Shown: piece after piece, positions 7,273-15,720 of the stretch
Position numbering within the stretch: position 1 is the stretch's first letter
How the letters are laid out: each line of letters starts with the position of its first letter
NCBI GenBank assembly: GCA_028277025.1
Contig: JAPYVG010000028.1
Location: forward strand, 1-22,420
DNA length: 22,420 nucleotides
Direction: 5' to 3'
From: Sulfolobaceae archaeon
GTDB lineage: Archaea > Thermoproteota > Thermoprotei_A > Sulfolobales > Sulfolobaceae
Notes under the pieces: generated by a model
What the model was told of the DNA's origin: nothing
The model's database searches: none
What the model saw: the letters and a program-made list of their open reading frames with translations, nothing else
Translations under genes and position numbers: made by a program

Positions 7273-7301
7273 TGACTTTTCTTATAAAATAAAAAATTAC
7301 C
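7273..7301 (-). terminator. T-rich terminator after sulfocyanin
   Basis: On the minus strand AATTTTTTATTTTAT follows the sulfocyanin stop at once, then TTTTAATT-type runs. Such oligo-T tracts end archaeal transcripts. It lies before the CuA subunit gene, so part of the transcript may end here while the rest reads through. Confidence 0.35.
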
Positions 7302-7886
7302 TTATTTAATAACTACGTAAGGAACAGTTACGTTAGAGGATGCTATTAGAACAACCCACATACCAGATTCCGCATGACCAGTTACTCCGCAGGCTAGCCA
7401 GTAGATGCCGGGGGCTATGTCTGTATAGGTTCCAGTAGCTGATTGTCCAGATGATAGTCCCATGTACTGATAATCTGAGGGTGATGCACCTATTGTAAGT
7501 AATATTTTTCCGTCTTGACCAATATCTGATGTCGGCGTAGCCGTGGTATTTTGTACTAAGTTAAGGTTATGCTCTAAAGTTTGTTGGTTAATATAAGTTA
7601 TTTGTAAATTCCATCCAGCCGGTACGTATATTACCATTTGTCCAAATGAAGTCCCGTTAAAGTTGAAAGTAGGGCCAGAAGAAAGAGTGACTAATGTTAT
7701 ATATACAGTTTTAGTAGCATTATTGTAGGGTAGAATGATCTTAGAAGTTGATGATGTTGTAGTTGTTGAGACTGAAGATGTGGTGTAAATTTTGAATTGC
7801 TCATATGTATATACACTAGCACCTACTACAATTATTACAGTTATTATTGCAATTATAAAAGTAAAAGTTGGAGAGACTCCCCTCAT
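7302..7886 (-). CDS. soxE: Sulfocyanin (blue copper protein), 194 aa
   Basis: A type-1 copper site is visible: H106 in QTLEHNLNL, then WLACGVTGHAESGMWVV with C166, H171 and M176. With the Ser/Thr-rich linker at residues 35-49 this is the sulfocyanin pattern, a membrane-anchored electron carrier of SoxM-type respiratory complexes. The copper domain faces outside. The N-terminus MRGVSPTFTFIIAIITVIIV combines an Arg-Gly step with a hydrophobic stretch, like a type IV prepilin-class signal. I chose the ATG at 7886; a TTG three bases further up also opens the frame but is weaker. Several N-x-T/S sites suggest glycosylation. It is the first gene of the leftward operon, with a TATA-like AAAAAATAAAAAG about 28 bases ahead. 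Confidence 0.9.
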   Translation of the reverse strand: MRGVSPTFTFIIAIITVIIVVGASVYTYEQFKIYTTSSVSTTTTSSTSKIILPYNNATKTVYITLVTLSSGPTFNFNGTSFGQMVIYVPAGWNLQITYINQQTLEHNLNLVQNTTATPTSDIGQDGKILLTIGASPSDYQYMGLSSGQSATGTYTDIAPGIYWLACGVTGHAESGMWVVLIASSNVTVPYVVIK

Positions 7887-8106
7887 CAATTATTACTATG
7901 GTTTTACTCTTTTTATTTTTTGCTCAAAAATCGCCTAACAACATATTATATTTTATTAAGAAATTAAATTAATAAAATGGACTAATTAGTTTTGGCGAAA
8001 AATGATTTTATAGTATGGACTTATTCTTTAATTTTCATAAACACTGAACTTTGTAAAAATATTGATAATAAAGTTAATAAACCCGTTTGATAATTAATAA
8101 TGACAA
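7887..8106. promoter_or_regulatory. Divergent promoter region of the oxidase locus
   Basis: About 220 AT-rich bases separate the sulfocyanin gene (leftward) from the SoxM-like gene (rightward). It carries a TATA-like AAAAAATAAAAAG reading left (about 7908-7922) and AATAAAGTTAATAAAC ahead of the ATG at 8107. Weak inverted arms TCGCC (7931-7935) and GGCGA (7994-7998) might be an operator. Control of both arms from one region would keep the subunits in balance; this is inference. Confidence 0.5.
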
Positions 8107-10533
8107 ATGAGACTAGTTTCAAAAATCAAAAGAGTGCTAGGTATAGCATTTACAACAACTAATGCATCAGATATAGGTATAATGTATATAACACTCGGTA
8201 TTATAAGCCTAATAATAGGTAGCCTAGAGGCAATGATGATAAGGACACAATTGACTTTCAACAATATAGGGGCTACAGACTATTACGATGCAGTATCACT
8301 TCACGGAATTTTCATGATCTTCTTCGTAGTGATGCCGTTATCTGCTGGGATGGCTAACTACTTAGTGCCCAGAATGATAGGGGCCAGGGATTTGTATTGG
8401 CCTAAGATTAACGCTCTATCTTTCTGGATACTAGTCCCAGCAGTAATTTTATGTGCAATATCACCGCTTTTCGGAGTAATTAATATAGGCTGGTATATGT
8501 ATGCACCATTGTCTACAGACTTGCAAGTAAATAGTGGGATAGGAGTAGATTTAATAGAAATAGGTCTAATAATAGCAGGTGTATCAAGTACACTGACTGG
8601 AATAAACTTCATACTTACAATAACTAGACTTAAGAAAGTACCGTATTTTAAGATGCCTTTATTCGTTTGGGCTTTCTTTGCAACAGCCATTTTATTAATG
8701 ATCGCCCTACCCCCGCTAACTGGTGGATTAGTAATGGCGTTCTTGGCGAGGAACTGGAACTTGCCATTCTTTGACTACCTATTGGGGGGTAACCCATTAT
8801 TATGGCAAAACGTTTTCTGGTTCTTCGGACATCCAGAAGTTTACATTCTCATATTACCCGCTATGGGATTAATAGGTGAAATACTTCCAAGATCCGTTGG
8901 GAGGCCGATTTTCGGTTATAAAGCTTTAGCACTTTCATCCTTTGCCATAGCTTTCTTGAGCGCTTTAGGAGTGTGGATGCATCACATGTTCACCTCAATA
9001 TTTAATTTCTGGGCAGATACAATTTCAGCCTCAATAACAATGGCTATAGCAATTCCTTCCGGTGTTAAAGTAGTTAACTGGACTGCAACTTTTTATGGAG
9101 GTAGATTAAGGGTTACCGGTTATTCACTATTAGTAATAGGATTTATAGCACTTTTCTTAGTGGGAGGAATTACAGGCGTGTTCTTTCCCTTGATACCCCT
9201 TGACTACGACTTTAACGGGACTTATGCGGTAGTAGGGCACTTCCATTACATGGTTTTCGCAATATTAGTTGCATTGATTGCTGGGTTCTTATACTATTTC
9301 CCCTATTTCACCGGTAAAATGTATGACCAAGAGTTGGCTAAGAGCGGGGCTATAATGACTATAGCTGGGGCATTTATGATATCTACCGGAATGTTTATTG
9401 AAGGAGTCTTAGGAATGCCTAGGAGATATGCGTGGGTACCATCAATGATGTACTACCCGTTCCAAATATTTATTGACGTTGGAGGAATAATAATGGGAGT
9501 AGGGCTTTTAATGATCTTTGGTGACTTGCTGTATGCATGGATTAAAGGGCCTAGGGTAGAAAATCTAGACCCATGGGGTGCAGAAGTTATGGGTATGCCG
9601 GACTTTTACATTAAACCAGTAGCATTGCCCTTAGCTTTCGGTAGGGAAATTGACGGCTCAATACCGGAGCATAGGCACGGTACTTTCCTTCCCTCACTAC
9701 TCGGTTTAATGATGTTCCTTCCACCCCTCGGTTTCCTCATGATTTTAAGGTTCGGATTATTAAGCATAGGAGTGCCGATGATTTTAGCTTTTATAGGAGC
9801 TGGAATTTATTGGGCTTATCACGATTACTTCAAAGAATTTTATGGAGGCGTCCCACCAGTTCACCACGTGTCTTTCACTAAAATGGCTGGTTTACCGCTT
9901 CCCTCTTCAAACGGCCAATTGGTAGTGACCCAAGAGGGAATAAGGAAGGCAATAGAGGCTAGAACCCCAGTTTTCTATTTCATAATTGCGGAAATATTCT
10001 TGTTCGGTTCCTTCATAGGCGGTTACTTATACACGATAAATTGGACTCCGGCCGCACAGCCTTATTTATCAACATTCCATGTAGACTGGTACGGTTTACC
10101 ACTAATAATGACTGTAATACTATTATCGAGTTCAATACCATCTCACTTTGCATATGATAGTCTGTTAAGGGGTAAGGTAAACAGGTTTAAGTATTTAGGG
10201 CTACTAACTTTTGCTATGGGCTTCACGTTCCTCATAGGGCAAATATATGAGTTCACTCACATAATTCACTTCTTACCACAAGATAATATCATAACATCAT
10301 TCTTCTATACTATAGTATGGTTACACGGTTTCCACGTAATAATGGGGTTAACCCTATGGAGTTTCGTGTTATTAAGAGCTAGGAAAATTATACCATATGA
10401 AGGTGCTACAGCAGCATCATACTACTGGCATTTCGTAGACGGTATATGGGTTATAGTATTCACTATGCTTTACTTACAATTGCCCTTCTATCATCCGTTT
10501 AACCCGTCACAAATTTCCTTCTTCGGTGTCTGA
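8107..10533 (+). CDS. soxM: Haem-copper oxidase subunit I+III fusion (SoxM-like), 808 aa
   Basis: Residues 1-480 are subunit I. Low-spin haem ligands are H66 (SLHGIFM) and H380 (GHFHYM). The CuB ligands are H242 of GHPEVY, H292 and H293; Y246 is the cross-linked Tyr, and H378 binds the high-spin haem. The D channel is intact (N84, D95, N102, E244), and the K channel keeps K321 in [10 protein letters not shown], so it is an A-type enzyme. Residues about 615-795 are subunit III, with [10 protein letters not shown] and [13 protein letters not shown]. The 527-570 linker has two further hydrophobic helices after EHRHGTFLP, as in subunit IV. Fused I+III is the SoxM arrangement. It pumps protons while reducing O2 to water in the membrane. 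The ATG at 8107 is used; the one at 8100 is out of frame. Confidence 0.93.
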   Translation: MRLVSKIKRVLGIAFTTTNASDIGIMYITLGIISLIIGSLEAMMIRTQLTFNNIGATDYYDAVSLHGIFMIFFVVMPLSAGMANYLVPRMIGARDLYWPKINALSFWILVPAVILCAISPLFGVINIGWYMYAPLSTDLQVNSGIGVDLIEIGLIIAGVSSTLTGINFILTITRLKKVPYFKMPLFVWAFFATAILLMIALPPLTGGLVMAFLARNWNLPFFDYLLGGNPLLWQNVFWFFGHPEVYILILPAMGLIGEILPRSVGRPIFGYKALALSSFAIAFLSALGVWMHHMFTSIFNFWADTISASITMAIAIPSGVKVVNWTATFYGGRLRVTGYSLLVIGFIALFLVGGITGVFFPLIPLDYDFNGTYAVVGHFHYMVFAILVALIAGFLYYFPYFTGKMYDQELAKSGAIMTIAGAFMISTGMFIEGVLGMPRRYAWVPSMMYYPFQIFIDVGGIIMGVGLLMIFGDLLYAWIKGPRVENLDPWGAEVMGMPDFYIKPVALPLAFGREIDGSIPEHRHGTFLPSLLGLMMFLPPLGFLMILRFGLLSIGVPMILAFIGAGIYWAYHDYFKEFYGGVPPVHHVSFTKMAGLPLPSSNGQLVVTQEGIRKAIEARTPVFYFIIAEIFLFGSFIGGYLYTINWTPAAQPYLSTFHVDWYGLPLIMTVILLSSSIPSHFAYDSLLRGKVNRFKYLGLLTFAMGFTFLIGQIYEFTHIIHFLPQDNIITSFFYTIVWLHGFHVIMGLTLWSFVLLRARKIIPYEGATAASYYWHFVDGIWVIVFTMLYLQLPFYHPFNPSQISFFGV

Positions 10534-11074
10534 AGTGAACAAATTTTTTATTCCCTCTTTTTTGATCCTCGTTTTGGGTTTAGTACTTTACCCTTATCTT
10601 TACCTCTCCCCTTTATTACCCATGTTAGTTCATTACGGGATATTAGCCTTTTCAATATTTTTTGGGCTTAAAATTGGACAGAACAAAAAGAAGTACCTAT
10701 TGATATCTGCTATTCCAGTAGTAGTTCTTTGGCACTTGCCGTGGTTTTTCGGTTTAGCTACGAGATATATAGATGTTTGGGTATTGGACGTTTTTTCAAT
10801 GTTTATGAGTGGGTATGTAGTAGGCTCGTGTATTAAAGGTAGTAACTTAACACTCCAGCTGATATTATTCTCGTTATGGATGTTAGGAGATTCGTTACTC
10901 TCTTATTTATGGATTGTTAACCCTGTTTATTACGCATACCCTATTTCAATATACCCCTCATCACAATTCCCACTAGCCGGGACGGTGATGTTCGTATTCA
11001 TGGATATGTTAGGTGTGGGTATCATCTTGTGGGTATTTTTTAAGAGAATATTTAGCGAAATCGGTTATAATTGA
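10526..11074 (+). CDS. CtaG/DUF1404-like membrane protein, 182 aa
   Basis: Membrane segments lie at about residues 8-26, 32-50, 58-76, 82-102, 108-130 and 150-172. MLVHYGIL (H36) and VLWHLPWFF (H70) recall the His motifs of CtaG, the copper-delivery protein of caa3 oxidases. The length and place also fit the crenarchaeal DUF1404 family. The gene starts at GTG 10526 and overlaps the last 8 bases of soxM, so it is translated from the same mRNA and its product probably acts on the oxidase: copper insertion, assembly or a small subunit. No metal motif with Cys is seen. An alternative GTG lies at 10535. Confidence 0.7.
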   Translation: MSEVNKFFIPSFLILVLGLVLYPYLYLSPLLPMLVHYGILAFSIFFGLKIGQNKKKYLLISAIPVVVLWHLPWFFGLATRYIDVWVLDVFSMFMSGYVVGSCIKGSNLTLQLILFSLWMLGDSLLSYLWIVNPVYYAYPISIYPSSQFPLAGTVMFVFMDMLGVGIILWVFFKRIFSEIGYN

Positions 11075-11152
11075 AGTTTAGGTTATTCATATGATAAGTC
11101 CGATGAGAATGAGGAAAAACCTACTTTTCATTACACAGCAAGTGGAATATGT

Positions 11153-11959
11153 TCATGAAAGTTCACTTTTTAACAATCTTTTAGCTATCCTATAATGCAC
11201 GGCATCTACTAGCTTACCGTCAACAGTTATGGCTCCCTTACCGCTCACTTTAGCTTTTTCATACTCCTCTATAACTCTTTTAGCCCATTCTATCTCTTCT
11301 TTACTGGGCGAGAAGATTTCATTAGCTATTTTTACTTGTTCTGGATGTATTACTTGCTTGCCATCAAACCCAAGTGATTTAGCCATTTCGCATTCTTTTC
11401 TAAACCCCTCCAGGTTCTTAACGTCGAAATATACTTTATCAGTTGGGATTATACCGTAAACTCTGGCAGTCGTAATTATCTTAAGCCTTATATATTCACT
11501 TCTTTCCACAGCCTTTACATCAGCCCTTAAACTATCTGCTAAATCAGCTGCACCCCAACTAATCCCCAAAACTCCCTCACTCCTCACAACGTCCTCTATT
11601 CTTAATAGGCCTTTAGCCGTCTCTATTAACGGTAATAATTCCCTACTAGTAAGTTTATAAAGGAATGACAAGTCTATCTCAGCTTTAGGAACTACTAAAC
11701 ACTCAATTTTATCGTTCTTATTCACGAAAAGGATGTCATGAGCGAATTCTTTACTGTATAGTGGATTTATTCTAATGCACACTGTAGCTTTTAAGTTAAG
11801 TTGTGGTAATAGAGAATTAAGTAACTCCCTAGCTTTATTCTTTTCATTATCTGGTACCGCGTCTTCAAGATCGAATATGAACATATCGGCGTTTATTGTT
11901 TCAGTTTTCCTTATCATTTTTTCATTATTCGAAGGTACGTAAAGTTGTGACCTAAACAC
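11153..11959 (-). CDS. CitE-like CoA-ester lyase (HpcH/HpaI superfamily), 268 aa
   Basis: Family motifs are in order: SQLYVPSNNEKM (residues 4-15), DLEDAV (30-35), CIRINP (61-66, CoA/substrate R63), VPKAE (90-94), LIETAKGL (111-118, metal ligand E113), SWGAADLAD (134-142, D139), then GFDGKQVIHPEQ near residue 200. Members include citrate lyase beta subunits, malyl-CoA and citramalyl-CoA lyases, and short-chain thioesterases. No citrate lyase alpha or gamma gene is near, so a stand-alone lyase of CoA esters is more likely. The start is GTG at 11959; the ATG at 11961 is out of frame. A TATA-like TTTTTTAAAG lies about 22-26 bases ahead. The gene converges with the CtaG-like gene. Confidence 0.85.
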   Translation of the reverse strand: MFRSQLYVPSNNEKMIRKTETINADMFIFDLEDAVPDNEKNKARELLNSLLPQLNLKATVCIRINPLYSKEFAHDILFVNKNDKIECLVVPKAEIDLSFLYKLTSRELLPLIETAKGLLRIEDVVRSEGVLGISWGAADLADSLRADVKAVERSEYIRLKIITTARVYGIIPTDKVYFDVKNLEGFRKECEMAKSLGFDGKQVIHPEQVKIANEIFSPSKEEIEWAKRVIEEYEKAKVSGKGAITVDGKLVDAVHYRIAKRLLKSELS

Positions 11960-11990
11960 ATATAATAGTCTTCTTTAAAAAATAAAATTT

Positions 11991-12275
11991 TTACCAACTC
12001 AAAAGGAGAAGGGTTATATTGTTAATTGCAACGGCTAAGAGTATACCGGTGACTAGTAGTACTTGAATCCAATAACCCCTTTTTAAAGCATAAAAGGCAA
12101 GTACTATGAGTAATGATTTAAGTAAAATCATCGTAGGGATAATGAGATTTAGGGGGAGGGAAGAAAGTAAGGGGTTTGCCTCTATAAGTCCATGGGTTAA
12201 GCCTAAGAATGTAGTGGCGATATCTACAAGGGATAATAAAGTGAGTGATGATATAATGAGGGGATTTCTTGTCAT
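11991..12275 (-). CDS. DUF5658-like small membrane protein, 94 aa
   Basis: Three hydrophobic segments are seen (residues 7-24, 42-64, 70-92). The pattern SLVDIATTFLGLTHGLIEANPLL followed by a Lys before the second helix resembles the DUF5658 family, whose role is unknown. It lies upstream of the CitE-like gene on the same strand, 31 bases from its start, so cotranscription is possible although the lyase has its own TATA-like box. The stated start ATG is close to a T-rich leader. Confidence 0.5.
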   Translation of the reverse strand: MTRNPLIISSLTLLSLVDIATTFLGLTHGLIEANPLLSSLPLNLIIPTMILLKSLLIVLAFYALKRGYWIQVLLVTGILLAVAINNITLLLLSW

Positions 12276-12396
12276 ATGTTATTTTTGGTTTTTATAAATT
12301 TAAATAATATACATAGAAATGTATCTAAAAGTCTGATTATGTGTGAAAATGTATACTTCTGTTAGAGTAGGAAAAAAGATAATTAAGATAAAAAAA

Positions 12397-12870
12397 TTAA
12401 ATTACGGCATAAGCTAAACCTATTAACGCATTAATTGGGACTTGATTTACAGTACCCACGTAGTTAATCTCGACTATGCTATTCCCTTGTAATAAGGCTA
12501 CTTGATCCGTATACCCTAGAATGTTATAATATAGGTCAGAGACTGAATTCACGTTCGTTGACTCTATATAAGCCATATAGGCTTTTGCATCCGATGGTGA
12601 ATTAAATACTATTCTTATGATTATTAATTGGTCTTGCTGAGGGTCTGAAAAGCTCTTATAGTACTCAACTTTAGCCCTGGGTATGGATGAAGGGGAGGTA
12701 TTAACATACGAGGAAGTCACAACCCACGTGTTGCCCAAGTATTTTGACGGGTCAACATTAATATTAGTAGTCTGTACTCCTCGAGTTGTCAAAAGCCCTA
12801 CTGAAATGACTGCTACGATAATTAATAATACGGTCACCCCTATACCTAATAGTGTGTTCTTACTACTCAT
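12397..12870 (-). CDS. Membrane-anchored extracytoplasmic protein, unknown family, 157 aa
   Basis: An N-terminal hydrophobic helix (residues 7-27) follows a short start MSSKNT with one Lys. Then comes a soluble domain rich in Ser, Thr, Asn and Val with alternating strands such as QLIIIRIVFNSP and NSIVEINYVGTV. This looks like a signal anchor with the domain outside the membrane. N-x-S/T sites (for example at NTS) could be glycosylated, as is common in Sulfolobales surface proteins. No cysteines or known motifs are visible. It lies alone, 120 bases from the DUF5658-like gene, and is followed by an oligo-T tract on the minus strand. Confidence 0.6.
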   Translation of the reverse strand: MSSKNTLLGIGVTVLLIIVAVISVGLLTTRGVQTTNINVDPSKYLGNTWVVTSSYVNTSPSSIPRAKVEYYKSFSDPQQDQLIIIRIVFNSPSDAKAYMAYIESTNVNSVSDLYYNILGYTDQVALLQGNSIVEINYVGTVNQVPINALIGLAYAVI

Positions 12871-12883
12871 ATTTCATCAATAA

Positions 12884-13262
12884 ATTATCAAATTATAACT
12901 TAATAAGTTTTTACTTATAAGAATAGAAATTTAATTATTTATACATATTTTTGATATAAGAGAAGTTTTGTTTTTAAACTGGAGATCGTGGTCGTACTTG
13001 AAGAAATGATTTTTCACACTGCCAGATTAAAAAAGTTGATAGTTATATCGTTAATAATTAAACACTTTTCATATTCCACACTTTATAAATCACTTATCTT
13101 TACAAATTTAATCCTTTAAACCCCCTAACAATAAATAGCATTTACCCATTGACAATTTGAAAAATTTGTTTTTTATTTTTAATAAGTTAGATGAAAAGGT
13201 TAGATACGATTTAGCTATGATAAAAGTATTAAAGTATAATTAAAAAATATATTAAAAAAATT
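12884..13262. other. Gene-free AT-rich stretch
   Basis: About 380 AT-rich bases lie between the anchored protein gene and the 3' end of the GYD gene. I see no credible coding frame, tRNA, CRISPR unit or clear hairpin. The part near 13250-13262 holds oligo-T runs in the minus-strand sense that can serve as the GYD gene's terminator. Confidence 0.4.
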
Positions 13263-13265
13263 TTG

Positions 13266-13553
13266 TTATTTTTTCATATAAGAAATAAATTCGTCTACCG
13301 GAATAGCTAGGTATGTAGTTGTCCTTACAGTACCCCTACTGTTTAAGTTTATTAAGGCTTTAAGAAAAGAGTTAGGATCTTGAACCTCAACTATATTCAC
13401 GAAATCGTAATCTCCAAACACTACGTATTGCTCTAATACCTTCGCACCATATTGCTCTAATTCCTTATTAACCTCCTTTATCCTCTCCGGTTTCTCTTGA
13501 ACAGTTTTAGCCCCCTCATCAGTTAGTCTCGATAGTACTACAAATAATACCAT
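13266..13553 (-). CDS. GYD-domain protein, 95 aa
   Basis: The sequence follows the GYD family pattern: FVVLSRLTDEGAKTVQEKPERI, then GAKVLEQYVVFGDYDFVNIVEV with the GDYD core, then LINLNSRGTVRTTTYLAIP. This is a dimeric alpha-beta barrel like ferredoxin-fold stress and sensor proteins; the ligand is not known. I start at the ATG at 13553, not the TTG three bases earlier. A TATA box lies at about 13578-13587. It is 74 bases downstream of the acetyl-CoA synthetase gene on the same strand, with a terminator between, so it may be independent. Confidence 0.8.
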   Translation of the reverse strand: MVLFVVLSRLTDEGAKTVQEKPERIKEVNKELEQYGAKVLEQYVVFGDYDFVNIVEVQDPNSFLKALINLNSRGTVRTTTYLAIPVDEFISYMKK

Positions 13554-13577
13554 CAATAATTATTAAGGATTGTTAAA

Positions 13578-13587
13578 TAATATATTT
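13578..13587 (-). promoter_or_regulatory. TATA box for the GYD gene
   Basis: On the minus strand AAAATATATT is centred about 29 bases before the ATG at 13553, a leaderless spacing. Confidence 0.45.
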
Positions 13588-13606
13588 TACTTTCAAAGAG
13601 AACTAG

Positions 13607-13627
13607 AGAAGTTAAAAAAATAAAGGG
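13607..13627 (-). terminator. T-rich terminator after acs
   Basis: On the minus strand CCCTTTATTTTTTTAAC directly follows the acs stop codon at 13628. This is a poly-T tract of the archaeal terminator type and separates acs from the GYD gene. Confidence 0.4.
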
Positions 13628-15628
13628 TCATGTACTAACTTTTTCAAACTCAGCCTTAAACTCCTCTAAAGCCTTCCTAATCTCATCAACCGAAGCCTCA
13701 TCCTCTAATGTAGTCACATCACCAATTTCAGCCTTAGTGACCACAGCCCTTATAACCCTCCTCATTATCTTACCGCTCCTAGTCTTAGGCAACTTACCCA
13801 CATAGAAAATTTTGTCCAAAGTAGCTATGGGCCCAACTTTTTCTCTCACAGTCTTCATTATTTCTTGAGTTAACTGAGGACTTGGAGAGTAGCCTTGTTT
13901 AAGTATTACGAAACCATAAGGAACTTCACCCTTAACGGGATCTGGCACACCTATAACCGCGGCCTCTGCGACGGCGGGATGTTCGATGAGTGCTGACTCC
14001 AACTCGTAAGTACCAAGCCTATGCCCAGCAACTTTAATCACCTCATCAGCCCTACCCAAAATCCAGAAGTAACCATCACTGTCCTTCACTGCGTAATCAC
14101 CGGCATAGAACATGTTGGGGAACTTGCTCCAATAAACCTTAATATATCTCTCCGGGTCTTTGTAAATCGTTAAGGGCATTCCAGGCCATGGATTCTTAAT
14201 GACCAAATACCCTCTCTCCTCCGGTTTTGTCTGCTTCCCCTCTTCGTCAACCACATCAGCTTCTACACCGAGTATTGGCATCCCGTTTGTCCCAGGTTTC
14301 ATTGGTATTAAGTATAGTCCGGGGAGGTGGGAAATTAATATCCCACCGGTTTCTGTCATCCACCATGTACTACCGAATGGAACTTCTTCTCTACCCACCA
14401 ACTTCCATAACCACTCCCAAGCCTCTGGGTTTATAGGTTCACCCACAGAGTGCATTAGCCTAACTGTTGAAGTATTATGAGACTTAATCCACTGATCTCC
14501 GTATTTCATGAAACTCCTTATTGCAGTCGGAGAAGTGTAAAGCACTGTAACCCCGTATCTCTCTATAATGGAAACCCACCTATCCGGTTTAGGATAATCT
14601 AGAGCACCCTCATACATAACAATTGTTGCCCCCTCCATTAGAGGTCCAAAGACAATGTATGAATGCCCGGTAACCCAACCTATATCTGCAGTGCACCAGT
14701 AAATATCGTCATCCCTTATGTCGAATACCCACTTCATAGTTGCGTGCAATAAAGTCATGTAACCTCCAGTATCGTGAACTATCCCTTTAGGCTTACCCGT
14801 AGTGCCAGATGTATAGAGTATGTAGAGGGGGTCTTCGGACTTAACCCTTTCCGGCTCAACATAAGTATCTTTAGGTACTTCCTTCATTACCTCATCAAAA
14901 TATTTGTCCCTACCCTCAACCATGTTTACTTTACTCCCGATTCTCCTCACAACTATTACGTCTTTAACTGTGGGGCTTTTCTCTAAAGCCTTATCCGCTA
15001 TCCCCTTTAAATCAATTATTTTACCCCTCCTCCAACCGCCGTCAGCAGTTACTAATAGTTTTGCTTCAGCATCGTTAATCCTGTTAGCTAAAGCGTCAGC
15101 ACTAAAACCGGAAAAGACAACAGTGAACACAACTCCTAACCTGGCCGCTGCGAGCATAAATATCGGCAATTCTGGGATCATGGGTAAATAAATTGCTATA
15201 GTATCACCCTTCTTGAGCTTATATTTTTCCCTCAGTAAGTACGCTACCCTATTAACCTCTCTGTAAAGGTCATAGTAAGTCATTTTTCTAATTTCTTTAG
15301 GCTCACCGTTTTCATCAGTGGGCTCTCCTTCCCAAATCATTGCTACCTTATTCTTCCTCCAACTCTTTGCATGCTTATCAACTGTGAGGTAAGAGGCGTT
15401 TATTTCTCCGCCTACAAACCATTTATAGAAAGGTGGGTTTGAATCATCGATTACCTTATCCCACGGCTTAAACCATTCCAGTTCCGATGCTACTGAAGAC
15501 CAGAACTGCTTGTAGTCTTTTATTGATTGACTGTGTATTTCTTTGTATGTATTGATGTCAATTAGTTTATTAGTGTTAAGTTTTGGGTTTACCTTTTTTT
15601 CAAAAGGGAGAGCCCAGGTTACTGACAT
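13628..15628 (-). CDS. acs: Acetyl-CoA synthetase (AMP-forming), 666 aa
   Basis: It is full length. The P-loop YTSGTTGKPKG lies at residues 272-282 and TADIGWVTGHSY at 313-324. VGEPINPEAW starts at 395 and TWWMTETGG covers 421-429. AGHRLG is at 534-539, and the catalytic Lys is K620 in PKTRSGK. The acetate-pocket residues of the Salmonella enzyme (Val, Thr, Val, Trp) match V319, T320, V395 and W423, so acetate is the expected substrate. Propionate or 3-hydroxypropionate synthetases are less likely but not excluded. It makes acetyl-CoA from acetate, ATP and CoA in the cytoplasm, and K620 is the usual acetylation target. It is divergent from the acetate transporter, 92 bases apart, with a TATA box at 15650-15659. 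Confidence 0.92.
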   Translation of the reverse strand: MSVTWALPFEKKVNPKLNTNKLIDINTYKEIHSQSIKDYKQFWSSVASELEWFKPWDKVIDDSNPPFYKWFVGGEINASYLTVDKHAKSWRKNKVAMIWEGEPTDENGEPKEIRKMTYYDLYREVNRVAYLLREKYKLKKGDTIAIYLPMIPELPIFMLAAARLGVVFTVVFSGFSADALANRINDAEAKLLVTADGGWRRGKIIDLKGIADKALEKSPTVKDVIVVRRIGSKVNMVEGRDKYFDEVMKEVPKDTYVEPERVKSEDPLYILYTSGTTGKPKGIVHDTGGYMTLLHATMKWVFDIRDDDIYWCTADIGWVTGHSYIVFGPLMEGATIVMYEGALDYPKPDRWVSIIERYGVTVLYTSPTAIRSFMKYGDQWIKSHNTSTVRLMHSVGEPINPEAWEWLWKLVGREEVPFGSTWWMTETGGILISHLPGLYLIPMKPGTNGMPILGVEADVVDEEGKQTKPEERGYLVIKNPWPGMPLTIYKDPERYIKVYWSKFPNMFYAGDYAVKDSDGYFWILGRADEVIKVAGHRLGTYELESALIEHPAVAEAAVIGVPDPVKGEVPYGFVILKQGYSPSPQLTQEIMKTVREKVGPIATLDKIFYVGKLPKTRSGKIMRRVIRAVVTKAEIGDVTTLEDEASVDEIRKALEEFKAEFEKVST

Positions 15629-15649
15629 TAAATATAGTTACATTAAAAA

Positions 15650-15659
15650 GTTTAAAAAT
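15650..15659 (-). promoter_or_regulatory. TATA box for acs
   Basis: On the minus strand TTTTTAAAC is centred about 26 bases before the acs ATG at 15628. It implies a leaderless transcript. Confidence 0.45.
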
Positions 15660-15689
15660 ATAGCTTACTAACAAATATTAATATAAAAA

Positions 15690-15700
15690 TTTATATTTAT
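15690..15700 (+). promoter_or_regulatory. TATA box for the acetate transporter gene
   Basis: TTTATATTTAT is centred about 27 bases before the ATG at 15721. With the acs box it makes a divergent promoter pair inside 92 bases, a good place for shared control of acetate uptake and activation. Confidence 0.5.
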
Positions 15701-15720
15701 GAATAAAGTCTATTATATTA

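Noticed and set aside
8358..8690. Long minus-strand open frame
   Set aside because: It lies wholly inside the oxidase gene, whose haem and copper ligands fix the true frame.
11091..11195. 34-codon frame starting ATG ATA AGT between the CtaG-like and CitE-like genes
   Set aside because: It overlaps the end of the CitE-like gene, has no promoter and has no recognisable motif.
13006..13120. Short plus-strand frame in the 12.9-13.26 kb gap
   Set aside because: It is AT-driven, lacks a TATA box at the right distance and resembles no protein.
14199..15191. Several plus-strand open frames across acs
   Set aside because: They are antisense to the acetyl-CoA synthetase motifs and have no motif of their own.
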